A stretch of DNA of 64,000 bases from UBA5239 sp031548025. Lineage in GTDB: Bacteria; Verrucomicrobiota; Lentisphaeria; Victivallales; Victivallaceae. The DNA is taken from contig JAVBRM010000011.1 of NCBI GenBank assembly GCA_031548025.1, forward strand, positions 62,001 to 126,000, written 5' to 3'. Shown here piece after piece: positions 1 to 9,800 of the stretch. Made by a program: the position numbers and the translations under genes. Below the pieces are notes generated by a model. The model searched no databases. It was given only the letters and a program-made list of their open reading frames with translations, and was not told where the DNA came from. The first letter of the stretch is position 1, and the number at the start of each line of letters is the position of its first letter.

Positions 1-2
1 TG

Positions 3-203
3 CCGTTATCGGTCAAGCTGGTCATCAATTCAAGAAGTTTTCTCGGCCCGCATCCACGCCCGAACATGTTCATGTACTATGATCCATATTTGGAAACCGG
101 TTATACTCTTACCAAATCCCTATTGTCTGGTGGCACAAACGGCGAAACCAGACGGATGGAAAATAAATTTTATACAACCGAGGAGGCATATAATGAAAAA
201 TAA
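3..203 (+). CDS. C-terminal fragment of an unidentified protein, possibly a regulator
   Basis: An open frame enters from the left edge and stops at 201-203, overlapping the start of the following pilin gene by 11 bases. Its third-position GC is higher than in the competing frame ending at position 82, which fits coding. The visible 66 residues end in a charged tail (TRRMENKFYTTEEAYNEK) and show no recognisable motif. Elsewhere in this window five pilin genes directly follow a transcription regulator with a short gap, so by context this could be the end of a regulator. That is inference only. It could also be non-coding read-through. Confidence 0.4.
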   Translation, partial: PLSVKLVINSRSFLGPHPRPNMFMYYDPYLETGYTLTKSLLSGGTNGETRRMENKFYTTEEAYNEK

Positions 204-855
204 TCGCGGAAAATTCACACTCATCGAGCTCCTGGTGGTGATTGCAATCATCGCCATTCTGGCGGCAATGCTGCTGCCGGCGCTGAATACCGCCAGGGAA
301 AGCGCCAAGAAAACCTCATGCATGAATCAATTAAGACAATTGGCGCTGATTATCGACAGTTACGAATCCGATCATAACGAAGTTCAACTGCCCTATTTGT
401 GGAGCACCAAAACCTGGGGCTGGAGCCTGTGGAATGCGAACAGTTTCAAAGATATCCCGTCTTTTGACTCCTTGAAATACCGGCCGAAGATTTTGCGCTG
501 CCCCTCCGAAACCCGGCAGCGGATAAACTCGGGAACGACTTATCCATGCCCCGATATTCAGTATGCCGATACCTTTGACTATGCGTGCAATGCTTACTCA
601 AGCAACCGGAAGCGAACAGGCTACCGGATGCCCTCCGCCACCGGACGGATCGCCGACGGCAAATCCTATATTATGGAATTCAATAACGTACCGCCTAAAT
701 TCCAGAAGCGCCACGCTCAGAAAACGATTACCAATGTCCTGTTCATGGATGGTCATGTCGAATCCAGAACCTTCATTCGTAGCGACGCCACAGCCTGGCA
801 GGATGTATTCTGGGGCTATAATAATGCGACTTTGAATGGTAAATATTATAGATAA
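193..855 (+). CDS. Pseudopilin with prepilin N-terminus and C-terminal H-Xn-DG motif
   Basis: A 220-residue protein whose short charged leader (MKNNRGK) is followed by the prepilin motif FTLIELL and a hydrophobic helix ending in LLPAL. This is the signature for processing by a prepilin peptidase and insertion into the inner membrane as a type II secretion or type IV pilus subunit. Near the C-terminus is H-X11-DG (FMDGHVES), a longer spacing than the usual X9. The reading frame is open further upstream, but the ATG at 193 has an AGGAGG ribosome site 6-12 bases ahead and gives a normal leader length. The gene sits 12 bases before a secreted hydrolase-like gene and is probably cotranscribed with it. 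The residue before the cleavage site is Lys, not the usual Gly. Confidence 0.88.
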   Translation: MKNNRGKFTLIELLVVIAIIAILAAMLLPALNTARESAKKTSCMNQLRQLALIIDSYESDHNEVQLPYLWSTKTWGWSLWNANSFKDIPSFDSLKYRPKILRCPSETRQRINSGTTYPCPDIQYADTFDYACNAYSSNRKRTGYRMPSATGRIADGKSYIMEFNNVPPKFQKRHAQKTITNVLFMDGHVESRTFIRSDATAWQDVFWGYNNATLNGKYYR

Positions 856-867
856 AGGAAATAGATC

Positions 868-3800
868 GTGAAAATTAAGTTATTGATGTTGTTGACCGTT
901 TTATCGGCGGTTGTCTGCGGGTCGGTTTTTGAAGTGCCCTTGCTTACGGCTCCACCTGTTATCGACGGCAGAATTGAGGGCGGCGAGTTGAAAAATACCC
1001 TGTTGATCAGCGGGGCCGGGCAGAATGTCGATCCCCGCCGCAGTCAGGTTTTCCTGGGGTGGACCAAGGACTTCCTGTATATCGGGATGCGGTCGGAAAT
1101 GCCGCCATTGGGGAAACTGGCCTTGAATCGCAGTTCACTGGGACCGGTAAGCGACGATTCACTGGAATTGTGGCTGGTGCCGCCGGTCGGGAAACGCGAG
1201 CTGGACGCCGCGAAATTCGGCGAATTCCAGTTGATCGTCAACCACATCGGGGAGACCCATCAAATTCATCACAATCCCGGTTACGGCCTGCCGGCCAAGG
1301 CCTGGAAGGGAAAAATCCAGGTCGCCAATTCCATTCACGACGGGGTATGGGACTGCGAAGTAGCTATTCCAGCGCGGGAACTCGGGTTTGAACAGTTGCG
1401 GGAAGGTGACTGGAAAATGCTTTTTGTCCGCAATTTCCGGGTTACGCCCGGCAAGCAAAGCCCATTTACCCAAGTCAACGGATTCATGAATTCCGGTTCT
1501 TACGCGGATTTCAGATTGAGTTCGGGCGGTATGGTCGTTCAGAATGATTATTCCACGGATTCGGCCCGTTTCCCAGATCGTTTTACCGCCAGCCGCCCGG
1601 GAACTCTCGAAGTTAAAATCGGCAACGATGAATTCAGCCGCCAATTGACTGCCGGTTCGCCGGTCGATCTCGGCGAACGCCAGCCGAAAAAGAGCGCCCC
1701 CGTCTCGTATACGGTCAAAGATGAGGCCGGAAAAATCGTTTTTTCCCGCAATATCAATTTTGAACCGCCACCGGCCCGGATCTGGAACAACTTGGAATCG
1801 TATATTACCCTGAGACAGGATTTCTCCGGCAAAGCGGATCAACTGGTTTGGCCGCCACAGGACGTAAATGCCGTAGTAAAAGGCGAAGTCTCCATGATTC
1901 CAGGGCGCACCGACAGCGAACAAGCCGCCGATTTTGCCCAAAAAGGCGCCGGGATTGTATATCAGAACGGCAAAATTTCCATTCCGGGCGCCATTGCCAT
2001 GTGGCTGAAAGTCGACAATACCCCGCTCGGCAAGTCTTACCGCCGTTTTTTTTCGTCGAATTTCCGTTCGTCCGGTTATATCGGCTTGCAGGAGGTCGGC
2101 AATAAATTCCTGTTTTTCGCGCACTCATTCAATGCCGGCGGCAATAAAAACCTGCTGACCAGCAAAGCGATTCCGAAAAACGAATGGATTTGCACCGTAG
2201 TCAACCTCATGCCGGGCCGGGCGGAAATATACGTGAACGGCATCCGCTACGGTGAAATCGATCTCGGATTCGACATTGATCCGGCGACCTTGGGGGACCT
2301 GGTGGTCGGGCAAGCCGGAGCGGGCGGTTTCGCCATCGATGAAATAACCGTTTACGGGCGCACCCTGGAGCAGGCCGAAATCAAGAAACTTGCGCAGGGC
2401 GAGACCAAAGTCACCGGAGCCATTTCCTGGTATCAGGCTCTCGATTCACTGGTTCTGGACATAACTTGCAACCCGGAACAACTTAAAATACAGACATTGC
2501 TCTTAAAGGTAAACAACGCTGAGAACAAGCAGTTGTTCAGCAGCGAAATCAATCTGAAGGACGGATATTCAAACCAACAGCTCCAGGTGATTCATCGCCA
2601 AGTACCAATCACCGCCAAGCTGCCGGAGGGACGCTACATAGCCTCGCTTTCCGTTCCGAACTCGGAAAATGCCCTGATGGAAAAAGAATTCCAGGTCAAG
2701 TATTATCCGTGGCTGAACAACAATCTCGGCACCAATGATATTCTGTTGCCGCCATTCACCGCCTTGAAGGTTCGCGATCAAGTAATTTCCTGTATCCTCA
2801 GGGATTATCATATCAGCGGAAACGGGCTGCCGTCCCAGGTCGTCGCCAAAGAAAAGAATATCCTGGCCGCTCCGATGAAGCTCATGATCCAACATCGCGG
2901 CAAGCAGGAGGCGCAACCGGAAGGCAAGCTGATTTTTACGAAAAAGAGCGATACCGCGGTGGACTATACCGCCAAAAGCGCGGGCAAGTATTTGAATGTG
3001 GAAACTCAGGGCCATATGGAGTTTGACGGACTGTTGAAGCTCGACCTCATCCTGAATCAGGTGGGCGACGCCCCGGAACAAATCTGGCTGGATATTCCGG
3101 TCAAAAAAGAGTTTGCCACGTTGTTCCACGCCTCCGGCGAGCATATCCGCGCCAATCCCGCCGGGTTTGTCCCCGCCGGCGAGGGAACGATATGGAAAAG
3201 CCGCTCGATTCCGCAGATCAATATCAGCAATTTCATTCCGTATATCTGGCTCGGCGACGATGAGCGCGGCATTTCTTATGCGGCGGATTGGGACCGCGGT
3301 TGGAGTCACAGCGAAGAACGCGACGCCGTCGAGCTCTTCCGGCATGCGAATGGCGACATCAGCATCCGTTTGCATCTGCTGAATGCTCCTTTTACCTTGA
3401 AAAAAGATCATCGGATCACAATAGCCCTGATGGGCTCGCCGGTCAAACCGATGCCGACCGGCTGGCGCGGCTGGTCCGACGGCTTCGGCTTCAAAGGCAC
3501 CCGGATCGGCAAATGCCTGATGAGCAATCCATACTGGGGTTCGTATTTCACCTGGACCGGACGCTATCCGGCCTTCGAAGATTTCGAATGTGTCCGCAAG
3601 TTGACCGAAACCCGGAAAACCGGAGTCATCGATCAGGAATTCGTCAAATCATGGCTGGACCGGCTGGCCAACGCGTCGCCGGCCGAAGCTCCGTGGTTGA
3701 AAAAATCCGGGCAGCCCTTTGCGGTCAGGCATACCAACGCGGCTTTCAACATGATGAAGGGCCTGCATGCGGTCAACGACAAAACCACGGTCTATTTCTA

Positions 3801-4722
3801 TACATGCAATTGGGACGGCGGAGCCTCCGCGCTGCCGGAGTTCCCGGTTTTTCAGGACGAATGGCAACCCCGGGTCCATGTTTTCAAATCATACGCCGAC
3901 TACGCTATCTACTATCTGAATAAAATGCTCGACAGCGGCATGGACGGAGTTTACAACGACAACACGTTTTTCGCCGCCAATTTCAGCTGGGCCACCGGCA
4001 ACGCCTATATCGACGACAACGGCGAAGTCAGGCCCTCGCTCGGCCTCTGGCGGGTTCGCGAATATCACAAGCGGCAGTTGACCCTGATGGTCGAGCGCGG
4101 CATGAATCCGTGGATCACCGCCCATCATACCAACGGCAATATCCTCCCTACCCTCAGTTTCGTTACCAACGTCATGGGAATGGAGTGGAAATACGGTGAA
4201 CAGGATTTTCAGTTGAGGTTCAGCCCGGATTATATCCGCGCGGTCAACCAGGGACGTCAAGGCGGTTTCTTTCCGACTTCACTGGACGGAATTACGGGCA
4301 AAGACCCGGCCAAGCGGACCTGGGCCACCCGGACCATGCTGTCCGTACTGCTTCCTCACGAAGTCCGCCCGACTTGCCCGCGCCAATGCGACGGCGGACT
4401 TTACCGCAAAATCCATGACCGGATGTATGATTTCGGCATCGGCGAACCCGATTGCGTATTCCATGCCTACTGGGACGCCAACAATCCGGTCAAAGCCAAT
4501 CATGATAAACTGCTGCCCAGCGTCTACAAACGCGGCACCAAGCTCCTGATTTTCTGCGGCAGCTATGCCGATGATGTCAACGCGGAACTGCAAACCGGCG
4601 GTCTGGTTCGTTCCGCCGTCAACGCCGAAACCGGGGAAGCCTTGCCAGTCAAAGACGGCATCATCTCCTTCCCGCTGAAAAAGCACGACTTCATCCTGAT
4701 CGAGGCGGAAACCGCCAAATAA
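868..4722 (+). CDS. Secreted multidomain glycoside hydrolase-like protein (GH123-N/DUF6067 type)
   Basis: A 1284-residue protein starting at GTG with an AAAGGA site about 9 bases upstream. Residues 1-18 form a signal peptide. Residues 28-220 resemble a CBM9-like sugar-binding domain (PPVIDGRIEGGEL, then DDSLELWL). Residues about 311-511 look like a LamG/concanavalin-type beta-sandwich (WLKVDN, INGIRYGEIDL, IDEITVYGRTL). The C-terminal half begins with NNLGTNDILLPPFTALKV near residue 617, which resembles GH123-N/DUF6067 proteins, and continues into a barrel-like region containing GMDGVYNDNTFF near residue 1024. The probable role is extracellular or periplasmic breakdown of a complex glycan. 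The substrate cannot be read from sequence. It follows the pilin by 12 bases and is the last gene of its module. Confidence 0.75.
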   Translation: MKIKLLMLLTVLSAVVCGSVFEVPLLTAPPVIDGRIEGGELKNTLLISGAGQNVDPRRSQVFLGWTKDFLYIGMRSEMPPLGKLALNRSSLGPVSDDSLELWLVPPVGKRELDAAKFGEFQLIVNHIGETHQIHHNPGYGLPAKAWKGKIQVANSIHDGVWDCEVAIPARELGFEQLREGDWKMLFVRNFRVTPGKQSPFTQVNGFMNSGSYADFRLSSGGMVVQNDYSTDSARFPDRFTASRPGTLEVKIGNDEFSRQLTAGSPVDLGERQPKKSAPVSYTVKDEAGKIVFSRNINFEPPPARIWNNLESYITLRQDFSGKADQLVWPPQDVNAVVKGEVSMIPGRTDSEQAADFAQKGAGIVYQNGKISIPGAIAMWLKVDNTPLGKSYRRFFSSNFRSSGYIGLQEVGNKFLFFAHSFNAGGNKNLLTSKAIPKNEWICTVVNLMPGRAEIYVNGIRYGEIDLGFDIDPATLGDLVVGQAGAGGFAIDEITVYGRTLEQAEIKKLAQGETKVTGAISWYQALDSLVLDITCNPEQLKIQTLLLKVNNAENKQLFSSEINLKDGYSNQQLQVIHRQVPITAKLPEGRYIASLSVPNSENALMEKEFQVKYYPWLNNNLGTNDILLPPFTALKVRDQVISCILRDYHISGNGLPSQVVAKEKNILAAPMKLMIQHRGKQEAQPEGKLIFTKKSDTAVDYTAKSAGKYLNVETQGHMEFDGLLKLDLILNQVGDAPEQIWLDIPVKKEFATLFHASGEHIRANPAGFVPAGEGTIWKSRSIPQINISNFIPYIWLGDDERGISYAADWDRGWSHSEERDAVELFRHANGDISIRLHLLNAPFTLKKDHRITIALMGSPVKPMPTGWRGWSDGFGFKGTRIGKCLMSNPYWGSYFTWTGRYPAFEDFECVRKLTETRKTGVIDQEFVKSWLDRLANASPAEAPWLKKSGQPFAVRHTNAAFNMMKGLHAVNDKTTVYFYTCNWDGGASALPEFPVFQDEWQPRVHVFKSYADYAIYYLNKMLDSGMDGVYNDNTFFAANFSWATGNAYIDDNGEVRPSLGLWRVREYHKRQLTLMVERGMNPWITAHHTNGNILPTLSFVTNVMGMEWKYGEQDFQLRFSPDYIRAVNQGRQGGFFPTSLDGITGKDPAKRTWATRTMLSVLLPHEVRPTCPRQCDGGLYRKIHDRMYDFGIGEPDCVFHAYWDANNPVKANHDKLLPSVYKRGTKLLIFCGSYADDVNAELQTGGLVRSAVNAETGEALPVKDGIISFPLKKHDFILIEAETAK

Positions 4723-4744
4723 CGGCCAGAAATCTCCCAGATCA

Positions 4745-4777
4745 ATATAGCAGACATTATTAATATGTCTGCTATAT
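4745..4777. promoter_or_regulatory. Perfect 13-bp inverted repeat, candidate operator
   Basis: ATATAGCAGACAT at 4745-4757 and its exact reverse complement at 4765-4777 flank a 7-base spacer. The inner half-site ATGTCTGCT recurs at 4827-4835 inside the promoter of the next gene, so the sequence looks like a binding site for the GntR/LacI-type regulator encoded at 4866. It could instead help terminate the preceding gene, but no T-tract follows. Confidence 0.55.
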
Positions 4778-4813
4778 GTCCTATTTATATGCATAAATTG
4801 TGCTTTATGCCTA

Positions 4814-4842
4814 TTGCTGAATGTTTATGTCTGCTGTATAAT
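4814..4842 (+). promoter_or_regulatory. Sigma70-type promoter of the 4866 regulator-pilin-hydrolase operon
   Basis: TTGCTG at 4814-4819 and a perfect TATAAT at 4837-4842 are separated by 17 bases. The spacer contains ATGTCTGCT (4827-4835), the half-site that also forms the palindrome at 4745-4777. A repressor bound there would cover the promoter, which suggests autoregulation. The start codon lies 23 bases after the -10 box. Confidence 0.6.
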
Positions 4843-4865
4843 AGTACATAAAGAAATGAGGCGCT

Positions 4866-6116
4866 ATGAATACGGTACAGGTACAAAACAGCAGAAGCGG
4901 CAAATCCGGCTTGAATCAGGCATTGGCTGATTATCGGGCGGAGGACAATCGCAGTGTACCCAAATATGAGCTTCTGAAGCGGCTGTTGATCGATTATATC
5001 GCGGCATTGCCCCCGGAGCAAGAATTTTTGCCTTACGAAAAGGACCTGATGGAGCGGTTCGACGTCTGCCGCAGTACGGTCAGCCGCGCCATGTCCAAGT
5101 TGCGCCGCAGCGGTTATATCGAGACCGCCCGCAAGCGCGGCAGCCGGATTATTCGGCGGACCCCGGACGAAACACCGCATCCGCTGCTGACCAGCGCGAC
5201 CGGTTGTGTCGGGTTTCTACTGGCCAACAATGCCAAAGATACTCAACGCAGCGATGATATCCGCTGGCAGCTGGTCGACGAGTTCGAGCGCGCCCTGATC
5301 CCGCACAAAATCAGTTTGAGGGTATACAATCTGCGCGACAACGACTGGCAGACCTGGCGCGATCCGCAAAAACTGGTGGATTCGCTCCGCGAACACGGCA
5401 TCAACTGGGTGGTGATCCGTCCGGATTCCGATCCGCAGTCGTCGCTGGGGACTACGATCCCGTATCTGCACAAGCATAATATCAAGATGGTATTGTTGTT
5501 CCAGGACCTGACCAACTTCATTCACAATTCGTCGTCCCTGATGCCCGGCATCGATTATGTCACCATCAACAATCACGTCACCATATCCCGGGTGTTGGAC
5601 GAATATTTTACCGGTTATGACCTGATTACTTATATCGATAACTCGATTCAGGAATCCTGGTCGGCTTCCCGGAAGGAAGAGTATAAGAAATTTGCAGAAA
5701 CGCATCATATTGCATTTGCCCATATCTCAGCCAAGGCAAAATTGCTCAACGATGCCGACTGTCTCGCCGAAGTAGACAACATCGACTCGGATACGGTAAA
5801 AAAATTCCTGAAACTGGCTGCTCCGCATCAGCGCACTGCCTGTTTCGTGGCTAACGATTACACCGCCGGAAGTTTTATACGGCAGTTGAAAAAACAGGGA
5901 GCCGATCCGCGCAAATACGCGATTGCCGGGCATGACAATCTTTCCAGTATGCGGACTTACAATCTGAATACTTTTGATTTCGACCCGGCCAACCAGGCCA
6001 CGGCATTGATTAAATTATTGAATTTTTATCAGGCAAACCCGGAGGTTTCCCTTAAATATACCTGCAGCGAGATTATCCCGAGCCGTTTTATCAATCGAAA
6101 TTTACATAATAAATAA
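4866..6116 (+). CDS. GntR-type transcriptional regulator with periplasmic-binding-protein-like sensor domain
   Basis: A 416-residue one-component regulator. Residues about 35-105 form a GntR-like winged helix: a DLMERFDVCRSTVSRAMSKL recognition-helix region, then a wing with RKRGSRIIRR. Residues about 115-410 look like a LacI-type sugar-binding sensor (GCVGFLLANN, ACFVANDYTAGSFIRQLKKQG, YAIAGHDN, IIPSRFINR). It probably binds a sugar released by the operon's hydrolase and controls the operon. A GAGG ribosome site precedes the ATG. It is followed after 12 bases by a pilin gene and then the GH2-like giant. The upstream repeated ATGTCTGCT motif is the obvious candidate operator. The ligand is unknown. 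Confidence 0.88.
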   Translation: MNTVQVQNSRSGKSGLNQALADYRAEDNRSVPKYELLKRLLIDYIAALPPEQEFLPYEKDLMERFDVCRSTVSRAMSKLRRSGYIETARKRGSRIIRRTPDETPHPLLTSATGCVGFLLANNAKDTQRSDDIRWQLVDEFERALIPHKISLRVYNLRDNDWQTWRDPQKLVDSLREHGINWVVIRPDSDPQSSLGTTIPYLHKHNIKMVLLFQDLTNFIHNSSSLMPGIDYVTINNHVTISRVLDEYFTGYDLITYIDNSIQESWSASRKEEYKKFAETHHIAFAHISAKAKLLNDADCLAEVDNIDSDTVKKFLKLAAPHQRTACFVANDYTAGSFIRQLKKQGADPRKYAIAGHDNLSSMRTYNLNTFDFDPANQATALIKLLNFYQANPEVSLKYTCSEIIPSRFINRNLHNK

Positions 6117-6128
6117 AAGAGGTTTTTT

Positions 6129-6842
6129 ATGAGCCGTAAGAATTTTACACTTATTGAACTCCTGGTAGTGATTGCGATCATTGCCATTTTAGCGTCGATG
6201 CTGCTGCCGGCATTGAACAAATCCAGGTCCAAAGGACGCGCCATCAAATGCTCCCAGAACTTGAAGAACATGGGACTGTATTATAATATGTATGCCGACG
6301 ACAACAACGACTGGAACATACCCGGTTGGCACCCCGGCACTAAAAAATACTTCTACTTTCTCTATACCTACTACAATGGCGGCAAAGAGTGGGCTACAAC
6401 CATGCCGACCGCCATGGTATACTCGCTCAAACACGATGTCAATGATATTCCGCTGAAGGTTTATGTCTGTCCGGAATTTCCGAGCTCGGCATTCTCTAGC
6501 GGTCATGAGGGTTGGAGTTTCGCAGAGAATATCAAAATCGGCTACAATAATTCCAAAAACACCACCGCCGCCGAACAGGACAAAGTTGCCCTGATCCGCG
6601 GACATATCAAGCGCCCGAGCATGGCATTACTTATGACCGAGCGTTTCGGCCCGAAGGGAGCCGACGAATTTTTCAATCATTCATGGAACCTCGTCAGTGA
6701 CACTTCGTGTTTTCCTCACCTCAATTCGCGCAACGGATTGTTTTTCGACGGCCATATCCAAAGCCTTCGGATGAGCGATTTTCCGTTGTATAGTACCGAT
6801 GCCGGTAAAATATTCTGGAACACCATCGGCCGCAATCAATAA
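6129..6842 (+). CDS. Pseudopilin with H-X9-DG motif
   Basis: A 237-residue prepilin-like protein. The leader MSRKN is followed by FTLIELL and a hydrophobic helix ending LLPALNKSR. The C-terminal part has a canonical H-X9-DG (HLNSRNGLFFDGH). The position before the cleavage site is Asn rather than Gly. An AAAGAGG ribosome site precedes the ATG. It lies 12 bases after the regulator and 17 bases before the GH2-like gene, so the three genes are probably one transcript. The likely location is the inner membrane or periplasm as an accessory component of the type II secretion system encoded at 36466-47267. That link is inference. Confidence 0.9.
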   Translation: MSRKNFTLIELLVVIAIIAILASMLLPALNKSRSKGRAIKCSQNLKNMGLYYNMYADDNNDWNIPGWHPGTKKYFYFLYTYYNGGKEWATTMPTAMVYSLKHDVNDIPLKVYVCPEFPSSAFSSGHEGWSFAENIKIGYNNSKNTTAAEQDKVALIRGHIKRPSMALLMTERFGPKGADEFFNHSWNLVSDTSCFPHLNSRNGLFFDGHIQSLRMSDFPLYSTDAGKIFWNTIGRNQ

Positions 6843-6859
6843 AAATTCAGGGATAAAAA

Positions 6860-9800
6860 ATGAAAAAAATCAGCATTTGCCTATTGCTGGCGCTCGCCGT
6901 CGCTGCCTTTGCGACGGACAATATGGTCGCCAATCCGCGTTTTGAAGAACGCGCCAAGAACGGCGCTCCCGTGGCCTGGCAGTTCAAAACCGCCGCCGGG
7001 AACAAGGACAAAATATCGTATGAAGTAATCTCCGACCCGGCGGTCAAGGGGAAGGTCCTCCATATCTCCACCATCAAGGATGAGGTGACCAAGGATGGAA
7101 ACTGGATGTTTCAGATGGCAAATGTGAAGCCGCAGAATAAGTATGTGCTGGAATTCGACGTCAAGGCGTTTGCCCACAATAACGAGCTGGACCACAGTGT
7201 AAATGCCGGGGTTTCCTTCCATACCGCCGAAAACGGCTGGATCAGTTATAAGATTCTGGGCGGCTTCGCCAAACATTCCGATAAGTGGAAAAATAACAAG
7301 ACCATCGGCGAGAATAAATGGAAGCGTGTCAAGTTTGAATTTACCACTCCCCCGCTGGCGGAAAAAGTGGGAATCCGGCTCAATGTATCCGGGGCCGGAG
7401 CGGAAGCGTTTTTTGCTGATTTCAAGCTCAGTTCGCCGTTTGAGACCGTGGCCGGATATCTCGACCGCGCCGCCGTCCCGGCGGAGTTCAAAGTCGATCT
7501 GCGTCCGGTGAGCGCGGCGGGAATCACCGTTACTCCCGACTGGAGTCTCAACGACGCGGAAAAAGTTGTTTCGGCGACCCGTTCCCGCGTCTGCCTGAAC
7601 GGCCTGTGGGCGTTCATGATCCCCGGCAAGGACGGCAAACTGCCGGAAAATATCAAGTGGTCTTTTTTCAAAGTGCCGGGGCGTCCAGGGGACAGCCGCA
7701 ATCCTTTTGAAATCTATGGCAATCATAAGTACGACTGGAAGCAGTCGACCTACCGCTGGCTGTGGCGTACCGTGAGCATTCCGGCGGATGCTCCGGAAAT
7801 GGATTATTATATCGATATCGACCTGTTGACCGGCGCCGCCGCCAAGGTAATCTGGAACGGCGAGGAGATCGGCAAAATCTCCGATTCCTGGGGCGGCGAA
7901 GTCGCGATTCCGGCGCGTCTGCTCAAGCGCGGCGGGGAAAATACCCTGGCGATCCTGTTGGCCGGGCAGAAGCTCAACGAAACGACCATGCATGTGATTC
8001 TGGCCGGCAAAGCACCGGATATTTACGAACCGTCCTACTCCATGACTTTCGGCAATGTTTACCTGACCGGACGCCCGGCGGCTACCACTTCCGACGCTCC
8101 GCGGATTACGACATCGTTTCGCCGGAAAACCCTGACGGCCGAAGTACCGGGCAGCGAGGCGGCGTCCTATGACATCGAAGTCCGGGATCAGGCCGGAAAA
8201 ACGGTTTTCGCCGCGAAAAAATTGGCTCCGCAGGCGAGTGGCCGCCGGGCGGCGGTGAGCGCCCCCTGGGCCGATCCGGTTCTCTGGAGCCCGGCTCAGC
8301 CGAACTTGCTGTACCTGACCCTGACCGCATACGATAAAAACGGCCGGATCATCGACCAGTCGTTGCCGGAGCGCTTCGGCTTCCGCGAACTCTGGACGGA
8401 GGGGCGTTTTCTCAAGTTCAACGGCATGAATCTGCGGTTGCGGCCGCGTATGGGACTGTGGGGCGGCGGAACTTTCGTCTACCGCGATTTCGCGGAAAAG
8501 GGTTTTGCTTTCCTCAAGGATATGGGATTCAATATGTTGTTGCGTTCCGGCACCGAGCGCGGCGAGGCAGCCCTGATCCAATCCGCCGATGAAGTCGGGT
8601 TCTTCTGTATGGCCTATATGCCGACCGCGCTGGCGGACGGCGGGCAGTTCGGTGACCTGAAAACTCAGGCCATCGACGATACGCTGATGGATTATCTGGA
8701 CAGCCATAACGTCCGGCGCTTCCACAACAACCCTTCGGTGATCGCCTACTCCGGATTCGGCGCCATGATGCCGGTGGATAAATCGCTGAAATATTCCAAC
8801 TACCCCGGCATCTGGGGAATCAAACCGGTCAACAGCGACGCGGTCATCGCGCAACTGATCAAGGACAAAGTCACCAGTGATACCGGAGTTCTGCGCCGCC
8901 AGGCCGCCGCCATCAGCTTCATTCGCGGTATTCGCAAGCTTGATGCTTCGCGGTTGTTCCTCGGGCACGTGGGCTGCGGCACCGGCGACGGCTGGGGCAG
9001 TTTCGACTATCTGAACTGGCTCCAGTGGCAGGAATGGGAGGACTACGTCATCGACTGGACCCGCAAGGGAATTCAGCCCATCGGCAGCACCGAGCACGGC
9101 CATCCCTACCCCATGAGCTTCGTCAATCACGGTGTGCCGGACGGCGACCGCGAACCGTGGCACACCGAGTATATCGCCGGCCGCTTGGGCCCCGAATCCT
9201 ATCAGATGGAACGTCCCGAATTCCGCGAACTGATCAAAAGCATTTATAACCCGGCCAAGAAAAATTATACCGGCGGCGCCCGCCATACCCATTCGGCCAA
9301 TGCCTATACCCGTTATCAACCCGCGGTACAGACATTGTGGAAGGAACAGACCAAACGGATTTACCGTTCGTGGCGGTTCTACGGGGTCAATATGGGGCTG
9401 GAGCCGTTCGGCGATCCCGAAAACTATGTCAATCGCGAAGACATCTGGCGCGATCACAACAAAGTCATCGCCACCGGCAAAGAATTTCTCAAGCAGACCG
9501 GCGGCCATCCCGACCGTTTTCTTCAGAATGACTATTTTGCCAAGGAATCGCTGCCGTTCTACCCGAACCGCCCCACCGGCAAGATGCCCTCCATCCTTAC
9601 TCCGTTGGGCAAGGCGCTTTATGAAAACAACCACGAGTTCCTCGGGTTTATCGCCGATACCAAAGAGCGCCCCACCGCCAAGACCCATATTTATGCGCCC
9701 GGCGAAGAAGTCGCCAAAAATCTGGCGCTGATCTGGGACGGACTCTCGCCCGTTACCGTTGAAATCAGCGGCGAAATCGAATACTCGGGCCGGAAAATTT

